Source: Prochlorococcus sp. AG-347-M18
GTDB taxonomy: Bacteria; Cyanobacteriota; Cyanobacteriia; PCC-6307; Cyanobiaceae
Direction: 5' to 3'
Assembly (NCBI GenBank): GCA_003281165.1
Contig: QCCT01000003.1
Span: forward strand, 49,980 to 113,979
Length of the DNA stretch: 64,000 bases
Shown: positions 53,492 to 62,685 of the stretch, piece by piece
Layout: each line of letters starts with the position of its first letter
How positions within the stretch are numbered: the stretch's first letter is position 1
The notes under the pieces: model-generated
Told to the model about the DNA's origin: nothing
Databases searched by the model: none
The model's input: the letters and a program-made list of their open reading frames with translations, nothing else
Translations under genes and position numbers: made by a program

Positions 53492-54913
53492 ATGTCTAAG
53501 TCTCCACAAGATGTTTTAAGTCAAATTAAAGATGAAGGAATTGAACTCATCGATTTAAAATTCACAGACATCCATGGTAAATGGCAACATTTAACTCTGA
53601 CATCAGACATGATAGAAGAGGATTCATTTACAGAAGGTCTAGCATTTGATGGTTCATCAATAAGAGGTTGGAAAGCAATTAATGCCTCGGATATGTCCAT
53701 GGTGCCCGATGCAAGTACAGCTTGGATAGATCCTTTTTATAAACATAAAACCTTAAGTATGATTTGCTCTATTCAAGAGCCTAGAAGCGGAGAGCCTTAT
53801 GATAGGTGTCCAAGAGCTTTAGCCCAAAAGGCATTAAAATATCTAGATTCAACTGGTATAGCAGATACTGCATTTTTTGGGCCAGAACCAGAATTCTTTT
53901 TATTTGATGATGTTAGATATGACTCTAAAGAAGGAGGTTGTTTTTATAGCGTAGATACTATTGAAGCTCCATGGAATACGGGGAGAATTGAAGAAGGGGG
54001 AAATTTAGGATATAAAATTCAATATAAAGAAGGTTATTTTCCAGTAGCTCCTAATGATACTGCGCAAGATATCAGGTCTGAGATGCTTCTTCTTATGGGT
54101 GAATTAGGTATTCCCACAGAGAAACATCACCATGAAGTTGCTGGTGCCGGCCAACACGAGCTAGGAATGAAATTTGATTCGCTAATAAATGCTGCTGACA
54201 ACGTTATGACTTATAAATATGTTGTCAGAAATGTTGCAAAAAAATATGGAAAAACTGCAACATTTATGCCCAAGCCTGTTTTTAATGATAATGGAACAGG
54301 AATGCATGTTCACCAAAGTTTATGGAAGAGTGGACAGCCACTATTTTTTGGTGAAGGAGCATATGCAAATTTATCTCAAACCGCAAGATGGTACATCGGA
54401 GGCATACTTAAGCATGCCCCTTCATTCCTAGCATTTACTAACCCAACTACAAATAGTTATAAACGTTTGGTTCCAGGATTTGAAGCACCTGTAAATCTAG
54501 TTTATTCTGAGGGTAATAGATCAGCTGCAGTAAGAATACCTTTAACAGGTCCAAGTCCTAAAGCTAAAAGATTAGAATTCAGATCAGGTGACGCGCTTGC
54601 TAATCCTTACTTAGCATTCTCTGTAATGATGCTTGCTGGTATTGATGGAATTAAAAATCAAATTGATCCTGGTGATGGTGTAGATGTAGATTTATTTGAA
54701 CTTCCAGCTGATGAACTTGCGAAAATAGATACAGTACCTTCATCTCTAAATGATGCACTAAATGCTCTAAAAGCAGATAAGGATTATCTATTAGCTGGTG
54801 GAGTATTTACAGAAGATTTTATTGATAACTTTATCGATATAAAATACGAAGAAGTTCAACAACTAAGACAAAGGCCTCATCCACATGAATTCTTTATGTA
54901 TTACGATGCATAA
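53492..54913 (+). CDS. glnA: Glutamine synthetase, type I
   Basis: A 473-residue enzyme from ATG 53492, the standard GSI length; an upstream in-frame ATG at 53435 gives a spurious 19-residue extension. GSI makes glutamine from glutamate, ammonium and ATP. Signatures are [15 protein letters not shown] ([15 protein letters not shown]), [37 protein letters not shown] ATP/metal site and [10 protein letters not shown]. Near the C terminus the region around [23 protein letters not shown] is typical. A possible NtcA site lies upstream and a strong terminator downstream, so it is likely monocistronic. Confidence 0.97.
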   Translation: MSKSPQDVLSQIKDEGIELIDLKFTDIHGKWQHLTLTSDMIEEDSFTEGLAFDGSSIRGWKAINASDMSMVPDASTAWIDPFYKHKTLSMICSIQEPRSGEPYDRCPRALAQKALKYLDSTGIADTAFFGPEPEFFLFDDVRYDSKEGGCFYSVDTIEAPWNTGRIEEGGNLGYKIQYKEGYFPVAPNDTAQDIRSEMLLLMGELGIPTEKHHHEVAGAGQHELGMKFDSLINAADNVMTYKYVVRNVAKKYGKTATFMPKPVFNDNGTGMHVHQSLWKSGQPLFFGEGAYANLSQTARWYIGGILKHAPSFLAFTNPTTNSYKRLVPGFEAPVNLVYSEGNRSAAVRIPLTGPSPKAKRLEFRSGDALANPYLAFSVMMLAGIDGIKNQIDPGDGVDVDLFELPADELAKIDTVPSSLNDALNALKADKDYLLAGGVFTEDFIDNFIDIKYEEVQQLRQRPHPHEFFMYYDA

Positions 54914-54938
54914 TTAAAAGAAAAAATTAGTTTAAATT

Positions 54939-54987
54939 AATCAATTTGAGAAATATCACAAAATATTCTCAAATTGATTTTTTTTTT
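54939..54987 (+). terminator. Intrinsic terminator of glnA
   Basis: AATCAATTTGAGAA and TTCTCAAATTGATT form a 14-pair stem with a small loop (ATATCACAAAATA region), followed by a run of T at 54978-54987. This is the clearest rho-independent terminator in the window. Confidence 0.88.
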
Positions 54988-55015
54988 GTTGGAATATAGA
55001 TATATAAACTGAAAA

Positions 55016-56071
55016 ATGGCTAGGGAATCTATTTCAAAAATTGCATATAAAACGCTACAACAAAGTAAAAGCATTGCAGGTTTTGCACACAAGCAGATAA
55101 GTTCAAGATTAATGAATTTTATTCTTCCAGATTCGAAACTTGAAAATTTTGATATAGATAAGGATCTTCTAATACAAATCCAAAATTCAATGGATAACTT
55201 AAGAGAAGAAGATTGGAATGATGCAGAAAAAAATATATATCCAAAAAAATTATTGTTTGACGAGCCTTGGCTTAGATATCTAACTCAATATCCCAAAATT
55301 TGGCTCGATATGCCTAATACATGGGATAGACGCAGAAAACAAAACTTTGACGACCTACCAAAATCAATTGATAAAGATAATTATCCTCAATATTACTTGA
55401 GAAATTTTCATCATCAAACAGATGGTTACTTATCAGACTTTTCAGCTAGCATTTATGACCTACAAGTAGAAATACTTTTCAACGGAAGTGCTGACTCGAT
55501 GAGGAGAAGAATTATTAAGCCAATAAAAGAAGGACTTGAAATTTTTAGCGATAGAAAAAAAAGTTCTATAAAAATACTTGATGTAGCAACAGGATCTGGA
55601 AGAACATTAAAACAATTAAGAGCTGCATTTCCTAAAGAAAAAATTACAGGAATTGATTTATCTGATTCATATTTAAAAGAGGCAAGTAGATATATTTCAG
55701 ATTTAGATGGAGATTTAATTCAGTTAATAAAAGGTAATGCAGAAGAATTACCTTTTGAAAATGATAGTTTTCAGTGCATTTCTTGTGTTTACTTATTTCA
55801 TGAATTACCTAGAACAATTAGAGCTAAAGTATTAAATGAATTTTTTAGAGTTCTTGAACCAGGAGGGATATTAGTATTAGCTGATTCTATTCAAATAAGT
55901 GATTCGCCTGACTTTACATCCGTAATGGAAAACTTTTATAAATCTTTTCATGAGCCTTTTTATTGTGATTACATAAAAGAGGACATAGATTCTAAAATAA
56001 AAGAAGTAGGGTTTAAAGATGTAAAATCAAATTCATTTTTTATGACCAAAGTATGGTCTGCTGTAAAGTAA
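55016..56071 (+). CDS. SAM-dependent methyltransferase (class I)
   Basis: A 351-residue protein. The C-terminal half has the Rossmann methyltransferase fold: motif I ILDVATGSGRTLKQL near residues 187-201, acidic ribose contact in TGIDLSDSYLKEA, NAEELPFENDSF and VLEPGGILVLADS. The N-terminal 170 residues (YLTQYPKIWLDMPNTWDRRR, YYLRNFHHQTDGYLSDFSA) are specific and lack a known motif to me; the substrate is therefore not deducible. It looks like the UbiE/quinone or lipid methyltransferase type. The next gene starts 12 bases downstream. Confidence 0.85.
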   Translation: MARESISKIAYKTLQQSKSIAGFAHKQISSRLMNFILPDSKLENFDIDKDLLIQIQNSMDNLREEDWNDAEKNIYPKKLLFDEPWLRYLTQYPKIWLDMPNTWDRRRKQNFDDLPKSIDKDNYPQYYLRNFHHQTDGYLSDFSASIYDLQVEILFNGSADSMRRRIIKPIKEGLEIFSDRKKSSIKILDVATGSGRTLKQLRAAFPKEKITGIDLSDSYLKEASRYISDLDGDLIQLIKGNAEELPFENDSFQCISCVYLFHELPRTIRAKVLNEFFRVLEPGGILVLADSIQISDSPDFTSVMENFYKSFHEPFYCDYIKEDIDSKIKEVGFKDVKSNSFFMTKVWSAVK

Positions 56072-56083
56072 ATAAAAAATTCT

Positions 56084-56347
56084 ATGACCTATTGGGATAA
56101 AGATACTATTCAGCTTGTTCAAAGTCTTAATGACAAATTAAAGATTGATCATTCTAAATGGCATAAAGATAAAGGAAATAAATATAAACGATCTGCAGAA
56201 CTAATTTCGGCGGGATTATGCCATTTAATTATTTCTTGTAATGAGAAGGAGACTATTGAGTATATAGAAGAAAGTATTAAATGGTTAAAAGAAATCAACA
56301 TAGATCAACCTTGCCCTAGTAAAAATCACCTTTTTAAAGCCAACTGA
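56084..56347 (+). CDS. Small conserved-type cyanobacterial protein, unknown function
   Basis: An 87-residue soluble, mostly helical protein with four cysteines or so scattered (GLCHLIISC, QPCPSKNH). I do not recognise a domain with certainty. It is probably co-transcribed with the methyltransferase 12 bases upstream. Its 3' end overlaps the convergent HATPase gene by 22 bases, so the C-terminal residues are encoded on both strands. Confidence 0.7.
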   Translation: MTYWDKDTIQLVQSLNDKLKIDHSKWHKDKGNKYKRSAELISAGLCHLIISCNEKETIEYIEESIKWLKEINIDQPCPSKNHLFKAN

Positions 56348-56760
56348 AGCCTATTACCTTTACTACTCCATCTAATATCATCAAAACATTCATTAATAAT
56401 GTACAATCCACGGCCATTTACACTACTTGTTTTTTTTGGTAATTTATAGTTTCTTTTTTTTATTTCTAAACCATTACCTTGATCTTGAATTTGCCAAACA
56501 CACCAATTAGGAGTGATTATTCTTCTTACTCTTATATTTTTTTTAGGATCTAATTTATTTCCATGTTTTACTGCATTAACAAGTGCTTCATGTAAACCAA
56601 GTTTTATAAGATAGCTTGATTGAGAATTTTTAATAGGTTCTAATAATTGATCGACAAATTCATTTAACTGTAATGATGATTCGAATTCGTAGTTTGACCA
56701 ATTAATATTTGGTCTTTTAAAGAATTTTTTTAAAATATTTTTGCCCCGAAATAAGGACAT
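56326..56760 (-). CDS. Anti-sigma factor-type histidine kinase-like ATPase
   Basis: A 144-residue GHKL ATPase of the RsbW/SpoIIAB serine-kinase type. The N-box is LHEALVNAVKHGN (about 70-82), the G1 box is QDQGNGL (about 106) and the G2-like box is NGRGLYIINECFD (about 123-135). It has no HisKA domain, so it is a small regulator, perhaps controlling a sigma factor or acting on an anti-sigma antagonist. No STAS partner lies next to it in the window. It is 47 bases downstream of gun4 on the same strand. Confidence 0.85.
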   Translation of the reverse strand: MSLFRGKNILKKFFKRPNINWSNYEFESSLQLNEFVDQLLEPIKNSQSSYLIKLGLHEALVNAVKHGNKLDPKKNIRVRRIITPNWCVWQIQDQGNGLEIKKRNYKLPKKTSSVNGRGLYIINECFDDIRWSSKGNRLQLALKR

Positions 56761-56807
56761 AATAATATTTTGATACTATCTTAATTTTAACTTATTAAAT
56801 ACCTCAT

Positions 56808-57527
56808 TTAAAGAATATTATTATGTCTCTCTGCAATAGCAGGATGTCTTAGGATGGAGTCCATAAGTCTTACTCCTCTTAGTTGATTTATTAAAGGCAT
56901 ATGTCCATCTGGAGCATCTAATGACCAACAAAAAGATCCAGGATATCTAGTCCATAAGCCATCTTTTTTCCAACCAATTTTCGGCCACATTAATTCATAT
57001 TTTTTTCCTACTGATTTTAATATCTTTGCCTGAATTGAGAATCCAAATCTACCAGTGGAATAAATATTCCATAATCGATCCATTGTTTCTAGATCTTTAC
57101 CTGACATATTCTTAACTTCACTATAGAAAACATATCCACGTTTTTCAGCTAATTTCCCAGCTAATTTTCGTAAATAGGAACTAGTTAATCTATCTGCCTC
57201 TTCAAATTTTTGTTCAACCAACATCAATTGTAAATCTTCATAATTAATATCAGTATCTGAATAAGTATTAAACCATTTATTGAATTTGGAATTTTCAAAG
57301 AATTCAGGCTTAAATTTTTTTAAAACTTGCAATATCCAGCCAGCAGCCCAGTCGTCTCCATCTCTATCAAAGATATCAAACAGTGATGGGCCAAGATTAA
57401 AAATATTTTCGACTTCAGATTCTATTTGAGTTAATGAATTTATTCTTTTCCTTTGATTGGAATCTACAAATTTTTTTATAAAATCTAATGTAGCATTATT
57501 ATAGTTATCTTGTTCTTTGTTATTCAT
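56808..57527 (-). CDS. gun4: GUN4, Mg-chelatase activator
   Basis: A 239-residue protein. The C-terminal GUN4 domain (about 85-235) shows DLQLMLVEQKFEEADRLTSSYL, LETMDRLWNIYSTGRFGFSIQ and GWKKDGLW followed by LDAPDGHMP. It binds protoporphyrin IX and Mg-protoporphyrin and stimulates Mg-chelatase for chlorophyll synthesis. The N-terminal helical domain (about 1-80) is typical of cyanobacterial members. It is divergent from mnmH with a 35-base gap. Confidence 0.93.
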   Translation of the reverse strand: MNNKEQDNYNNATLDFIKKFVDSNQRKRINSLTQIESEVENIFNLGPSLFDIFDRDGDDWAAGWILQVLKKFKPEFFENSKFNKWFNTYSDTDINYEDLQLMLVEQKFEEADRLTSSYLRKLAGKLAEKRGYVFYSEVKNMSGKDLETMDRLWNIYSTGRFGFSIQAKILKSVGKKYELMWPKIGWKKDGLWTRYPGSFCWSLDAPDGHMPLINQLRGVRLMDSILRHPAIAERHNNIL

Positions 57528-57562
57528 TTTAAAAAATCAATCTAAAAAAATAAAAACTATCC

Positions 57563-58603
57563 ATGTATTTCAAAAGAAAAGAACTAGAGAAATTTAGAAG
57601 TTTTCAAGGACCACTTATAGATGTTAGAAGCCCGAGTGAATATTATAAAGGACACCTGCCTAATTCTATTAACATTCCACTATTTGATAATGATGAGAGA
57701 TCTATAATTGGAACGATTTATAAAAAAGAAGGAAGAAAAAAAGCAGTAATAGAAGGATTATATTTTTTTGAAAAAAAAATGGAATTAATTCTTGATAATT
57801 TATTTATGAGTATTGAGTCTCATAAAAATATTGCTAATAATAATAATGAATTTTTTATCAGATTATATTGCTCTAGAGGAGGAATGCGTTCACAAAGCAT
57901 TGCTTGGTTACTGGAAAAATATAAATTAAATCCAATAACACTTAAGGGAGGATACAAAATATATAGAAGATGGGTATTAGATAGTTTCTCAAAAAAGTTG
58001 AATATAGTAGTTATAGGAGGAAAAACAGGTACAGGGAAGACTAGATTATTATCATTACTAGAGAAATATAAATATCAAACTATTGATCTTGAAGGATTTG
58101 CTTGTCATAGAGGAAGTACATTTGGAGGTTTAGGAATGAAAGAACAACCTTCAAATGAACAATTTGAAAATAAAATTGCAGAAAAATTAAATTCCTTTGA
58201 AATTTCTAATAATATTTTTGTAGAAGCTGAAAGTGCAAATATAGGCAAATGCAAAATTCCCCATGAATTCTTCAATCAGATGAAAAATTCAAGGAGAATA
58301 GAAATTATAAGGAGCGAATCTAACAGGTTACATGAGTTGATAGATACATATAGTGTTTTTAATAAAGAGGAACTCCAAGAATCTGTGTTAAGGATTAAAA
58401 AAAGATTAGGACCACAAAGAACAAAAATAGCACTCGAATCAATTAATAATGAAAGATGGGACTTAGTTTGCAAATCAGTTTTAGATTATTACGATAAATG
58501 TTATGAATATGAAAAGGTTGGTAAAACAAATATAAAGATATTAGATTTAACCGACAAAAGATATGATGAAAGTATCCTAGACTTAGTAAATAATGTTTTA
58601 TAA
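57563..58603 (+). CDS. mnmH: tRNA 2-selenouridine synthase / geranyl-transferase
   Basis: A 346-residue YbbB/SelU-type protein: an N-terminal rhodanese domain (IDVRSPSEYYKGHLPNSINIP; active Cys in YCSRGGMRSQS near 103) and a P-loop domain (GGKTGTGKTRLL near 152). It modifies the wobble uridine of tRNAs for Lys, Glu and Gln by geranylation and selenation of 2-thiouridine, by family knowledge. The selenation step needs SelD; selD is not in this window. It is followed by psb28 60 bases away. Confidence 0.92.
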   Translation: MYFKRKELEKFRSFQGPLIDVRSPSEYYKGHLPNSINIPLFDNDERSIIGTIYKKEGRKKAVIEGLYFFEKKMELILDNLFMSIESHKNIANNNNEFFIRLYCSRGGMRSQSIAWLLEKYKLNPITLKGGYKIYRRWVLDSFSKKLNIVVIGGKTGTGKTRLLSLLEKYKYQTIDLEGFACHRGSTFGGLGMKEQPSNEQFENKIAEKLNSFEISNNIFVEAESANIGKCKIPHEFFNQMKNSRRIEIIRSESNRLHELIDTYSVFNKEELQESVLRIKKRLGPQRTKIALESINNERWDLVCKSVLDYYDKCYEYEKVGKTNIKILDLTDKRYDESILDLVNNVL

Positions 58604-58662
58604 ATAACTACAAACGAATTTGAAAAATGTTTCCTAAAATATTAAATTATTAAACTAACATT

Positions 58663-59016
58663 ATGACAGCAAATAAAACTGCAAAAATACAATTTTATGA
58701 AGGAACTGATGAACCTGTAGTACCCGAAATAAGACTCACGAGGAGTAAGGATGGAACCACCGGCCAAGCATTATTTTTGTTTGAAAAACCTCAGGCACTA
58801 TCATCAATTACTGACGGTGAAATCACAGGCATGCGTATGATTGATTCCGAAGGTGAAATACTAACTAGGGAAGTTAAAGTAAAGTTTGTTGATGGAGAAC
58901 CAATATTTTTAGAAGCAGTATACATTTGGAAGAACACATCTGACTTTGATAGATTTATGAGATTTGCAAATAGTTATGCCAAATCAAATGGATTGGGATA
59001 TTCTGAAAAGAAGTAG
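58663..59016 (+). CDS. psb28: Photosystem II assembly protein Psb28
   Basis: A 117-residue soluble protein that associates with the cytoplasmic side of assembling PSII (RC47). [25 protein letters not shown] and [11 protein letters not shown] at the N terminus, then [25 protein letters not shown], are diagnostic. It is probably transcribed alone or with the AI-2E-type permease 13 bases downstream. Confidence 0.96.
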   Translation: MTANKTAKIQFYEGTDEPVVPEIRLTRSKDGTTGQALFLFEKPQALSSITDGEITGMRMIDSEGEILTREVKVKFVDGEPIFLEAVYIWKNTSDFDRFMRFANSYAKSNGLGYSEKK

Positions 59017-59029
59017 AAAATTTTAAAAA

Positions 59030-60073
59030 TTGAGTAGTTCTTCATATTTCAAGTTACTGGTAATTATAATCACTTCATTAATAGTTTGGACTCTAAGAGA
59101 TTTTCTCCTGTTAATAATTTGTTCCTTAGTAATTTCAAATATTGTATGTAATTTATGTAATCAAATACAAAAGGGCTTGAAAATCCCCAGACCGCTGTCA
59201 TTGTTCCTTGTCTTAACAGTTATATCAGTAATAGTATTTACTATTTTTATTCTTGTATTGCCTCCGTTTATAAAGGAATTCAATGAAATATTAGTTGATA
59301 TTCCAAATGGATTATCAAAAATAAATATATTGATCAATACAAATCTGAATAAATTTAATACCTTACTATATGGTGAACAATCAGAAAATGTTATAGAAAT
59401 TTTCAGTCTTATAAATGATGTAGTAACCATTCCAGATGCCTCAACTATTGCAAAAGCTATTCAAGAAAGTTTTAAAAATTTAATGAATATAGCAGGGAAT
59501 TTGGGTTCAGGTCTTTTGAAATTAATATTCGTATTAGCAGTGAGTTTAATGATTTCAATTGAACCAAAACAATATAAAGAAAATATACTTCTATTAATTC
59601 CAAAAAATTATCGCAACAAATTTAGAAATATTCTGGAAAAATCCAACACCGCATTAGCAAATTGGACCTTCTCTATGGTTATAAGCTCATTATCAGTAGG
59701 ACTATTATCATTAATCGTTCTGTCTATATTAGATGTTAAATATGTTGTCTCAAATGCTTTAATAGCAATGGTTCTTAATATTATTCCAAATATAGGTCCA
59801 GTTATTAGTGGTATATTTCCGATCTCAATTGCACTACTAGATAATTTTTGGAAACCACTGGCCGTTTTAGGAGCATATGTAATCATTCAAAATATTGAAA
59901 GCTATATAATAATGCCTTCTATTATGAAGAAAAAAGCAAACTTACTTCCTGGTTTAACATTAATATCACAATTTGGATTTACCTTCATTTTTGGTCCATT
60001 AGGCTTAATACTTTCTCTTCCATTAGCTGTAGTAATTCAGGTTTTAATCAAGGAATCATTTAAAGATATTTAA
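59030..60073 (+). CDS. AI-2E family transporter / PerM-like permease
   Basis: A 347-residue membrane protein. Two N-terminal helices (about 7-25, 28-45, 58-82 region), a central coiled segment (about 85-155), then helices from about 160 to 340, with the conserved IPNIGPVISGIFPISIALLDNFW and QNIESYIIMPSIMKKKANLLPGLTL blocks. The family exports or imports varied small molecules; AI-2 transport has not been shown for cyanobacteria. The start is TTG. It ends four bases before a convergent small gene. Confidence 0.88.
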   Translation: MSSSSYFKLLVIIITSLIVWTLRDFLLLIICSLVISNIVCNLCNQIQKGLKIPRPLSLFLVLTVISVIVFTIFILVLPPFIKEFNEILVDIPNGLSKINILINTNLNKFNTLLYGEQSENVIEIFSLINDVVTIPDASTIAKAIQESFKNLMNIAGNLGSGLLKLIFVLAVSLMISIEPKQYKENILLLIPKNYRNKFRNILEKSNTALANWTFSMVISSLSVGLLSLIVLSILDVKYVVSNALIAMVLNIIPNIGPVISGIFPISIALLDNFWKPLAVLGAYVIIQNIESYIIMPSIMKKKANLLPGLTLISQFGFTFIFGPLGLILSLPLAVVIQVLIKESFKDI

Positions 60074-60076
60074 AAA

Positions 60077-60259
60077 CTACTTAATTAATTTTTTATATAA
60101 ATATGGGTAAGAAAAAAGTATAAAGAAAGCTAAGGGATGTTTACTAATAGCAAAATATAATGAATTAAAAGTAAAATGATCAAATAATATTCTTAGCTCA
60201 GTAGAAAGGTCAATTAAAACCAAAGAAAATAAAATTATCAAATAGTAATTAAGTTTCAT
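60077..60259 (-). CDS. Small membrane protein downstream of secF
   Basis: A 60-residue protein with one or two hydrophobic helices (YYLIILFSLVLIDLS, HPLAFFILFSYPYLY). I do not know its function. It is 18 bases downstream of secF on the same strand, so it is part of the pdhB-secD-secF unit; a role in SecDF function is a guess by neighbourhood. It is just above the length at which a frame can be trusted in such DNA. Confidence 0.6.
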   Translation of the reverse strand: MKLNYYLIILFSLVLIDLSTELRILFDHFTFNSLYFAISKHPLAFFILFSYPYLYKKLIK

Positions 60260-60277
60260 AAAATTAGAAGCCTAAGA

Positions 60278-61192
60278 TCAGTCTTTAAGCAACAAAGATG
60301 GAGCCAATAAAATACTTGAATAGCTTCCAACTATTATTCCTAATGATAAGGCTAAGGAAAACCAAAATAGCGAGTAAGATCCAAACAAAATTATGCTTAA
60401 TAAAGGGATAAGGGTTGTAATACTGGTAAACGTTGTTCTCCTAAATGATTCGTTAACTGATAATTGAATAGTTTCGTTATAGCCTTCTTTCTTTGATTTT
60501 AAATTTTCACGAATTCTATCAAAAATAACAACAGTATCATTTACAGAATAACCAGCAATAGTTAGCAATGACACAGCAAATAAACTATTTACCTCGACAG
60601 ATAATATAATTCCCAACCAAGAAAATATACCAAAAACAATTAATAAATCATGGAATAAAGCTAATAATGCCAATAATGCGTATTTCTTATCAAATCTAAT
60701 GGATATATATAAAGATATTGCAAATAAAGAAACCAACAATGAAGTAACACAATTAGTAAGTAATCTTTTCCCAAGTTTTGGGCCAATTAATCTTGAATCC
60801 TTACTCTCATAATTCAGAGGCCCAACAATATTATCAAGATTAGAAATAAGATTATTTGATTCTTCGATAGTTAAATAAGGTGTTCTTATTGAAATTAATT
60901 TACTATTATTTTGGAATTGTAATTTGATATTATTCGAAAATTTATTATTTTTAGAAGTCTCTCTTAAATTTTCCAAAACTGAATCTGGGGAAAATTTAGA
61001 ACATTCATCTTCACAAACTCTTTCTATTCTTAGTTCATTTCCTCCAACAAAATCCATCCCTAGATTTATAGGTTTCTTATAAGAAGTATTAAAAGTAGAA
61101 TAAAAAATTCCTAGAAGACTAAACAAAATAAGAATAGTTGAAAAACCAATTATCTTTTTTTTATTTTTTATTAGTTCAAGATTGTATTTCAT
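60278..61192 (-). CDS. secF: Protein translocase subunit SecF
   Basis: A 304-residue Sec accessory membrane protein. One N-terminal helix (about 12-30), a periplasmic domain with GMDFVGGNELRIE, then five helices. SVNDTVVIFDRIREN (about 217-231) is the conserved SecF motif, and RRTFTSITTLIPL follows. SecDF uses proton flow to help complete translocation through SecYEG. It is 20 bases downstream of secD. Confidence 0.95.
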   Translation of the reverse strand: MKYNLELIKNKKKIIGFSTILILFSLLGIFYSTFNTSYKKPINLGMDFVGGNELRIERVCEDECSKFSPDSVLENLRETSKNNKFSNNIKLQFQNNSKLISIRTPYLTIEESNNLISNLDNIVGPLNYESKDSRLIGPKLGKRLLTNCVTSLLVSLFAISLYISIRFDKKYALLALLALFHDLLIVFGIFSWLGIILSVEVNSLFAVSLLTIAGYSVNDTVVIFDRIRENLKSKKEGYNETIQLSVNESFRRTTFTSITTLIPLLSIILFGSYSLFWFSLALSLGIIVGSYSSILLAPSLLLKD

Positions 61193-61212
61193 GAGAAATT
61201 GGAATTAAAAAT

Positions 61213-62682
61213 TTAATTTGAAAAATTATTCCTTGGCAGATAGAGATTTTTCTGTCTCAAAGATTGATATGTTGTAAAAAATCGCAAAATTGTTTTAGAA
61301 CAATTTAATGAGGTAAACAAGCTTATTAAGACTCCAATACCTAATGTTGCTGCAAAACCCTTAACAAAATTTGTTCCTAATAAAAACAATACAAAACAAC
61401 TAAGAAGAGTTGTAATATGGCCATCAACTATGGATGAATTAGCTCTTTGAAAACCGCTATCTATAGATCTTGTAAGAGTATTACCATCATATAATTCTTC
61501 TCTAATTCTCTCAAATATTAGAATATTTGCATCAACAGCCATACCAATGCTAAGTATAAGCCCAGATATTCCAGGTAAAGTCAAAGTTACTGGAATTAGA
61601 GAATATATTGCTAGGTTAAAGAAACCATAAAGTACTAGAGAAAGAACTGAAACAAAACCCAGAATTCTATAATTAAAAATCATAAAAATACCAACAAAAA
61701 TTAACCCACTAATTGCTGCATAAAGACTTTTCAGAATATTTTTCGATCCCAACATAGCCCCTATTGTGTTAGTTTCTACTATTTCAATTGGCAATGGCAA
61801 TGAGCCTCCTTTAAGTTGAACTTCTAATTCTCTAGCATTTTCAGCACTAAAATTACCACTTATTGTTGCTGATCCACCTGTAATCCCAGTACTAGCAAAC
61901 TGATTACCAACACTGGCTTCACTTATTGATTCACCATCTAGAATGATAGCCAATAGTTGATTAGTGCCAGCAATTGACTTTGTAATTTCTGCAAACTTTT
62001 CACCTCCTGAATTACTAAAAGTTAATAAAACTTCCCAATTACTATTTGTTTGTTCTTGTCTCCTTCCTGCGTTAATAAGATCTCTACCAGATAAATCTGT
62101 TTTAGTAAATAAATTTGCAATTTCTTTATCAACATATTTTTTGATTTCAATTAACTTCCCATATAAATCATTACTAGTAGATGAGTAATTCAATTCTTGT
62201 TCTATATTTTTAAGATCATCTTGAATAGCTTTTAAGAAATTATCATTATTTTGACTTTTTTCTGCAAAGGAATATTGTTCAATTAATTCTTTAATACTCA
62301 ATCTCTGAAGTTGCAGGGACTTTAAATCTGAAGATGTTCCTTCTTTTTGGGTTCTAAATTCTAATAAAGCAGTTTTACCTAATACCCTTGAAGCAACTAA
62401 TGGATTTTGTTCACCTGGTAATTCTAAAATTAATTGATCTGCACCAAGGGTTTGCAAATTAGACTCAGAAACTCCTAAATTGTTAACGCGCTTATCTATT
62501 ACCGAATTAACTGCTTCAAGTTCATCCCTTGTTACCTTACCTTCCTCTTTAATAATTTGTAGTGTAAGTTGAGAACCTCCTTGTAAATCCAATCCCAACT
62601 GTAAGGGATAATTTATTAATAGATAAACAGAAAAAGTAAGTAGAAATATAATAAAAAAAAGCCAACCTTGCCTTCTTTTCAT
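61213..62682 (-). CDS. secD: Protein translocase subunit SecD
   Basis: A 489-residue partner of SecF with one N-terminal helix and five C-terminal helices around a large periplasmic domain. GLDLQGGSQLTLQI (about 30-43), VGNQFASTGITGGSATISGNF (about 260-280) and GMAVDANILIFERIREEL (about 380-397) are typical. Its Asp in the DANILIFER segment is used in proton-driven function. It starts three bases after pdhB stops, on the same strand. Confidence 0.95.
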   Translation of the reverse strand: MKRRQGWLFFIIFLLTFSVYLLINYPLQLGLDLQGGSQLTLQIIKEEGKVTRDELEAVNSVIDKRVNNLGVSESNLQTLGADQLILELPGEQNPLVASRVLGKTALLEFRTQKEGTSSDLKSLQLQRLSIKELIEQYSFAEKSQNNDNFLKAIQDDLKNIEQELNYSSTSNDLYGKLIEIKKYVDKEIANLFTKTDLSGRDLINAGRRQEQTNSNWEVLLTFSNSGGEKFAEITKSIAGTNQLLAIILDGESISEASVGNQFASTGITGGSATISGNFSAENARELEVQLKGGSLPLPIEIVETNTIGAMLGSKNILKSLYAAISGLIFVGIFMIFNYRILGFVSVLSLVLYGFFNLAIYSLIPVTLTLPGISGLILSIGMAVDANILIFERIREELYDGNTLTRSIDSGFQRANSSIVDGHITTLLSCFVLFLLGTNFVKGFAATLGIGVLISLFTSLNCSKTILRFFTTYQSLRQKNLYLPRNNFSN

Positions 62683-62685
62683 TCT

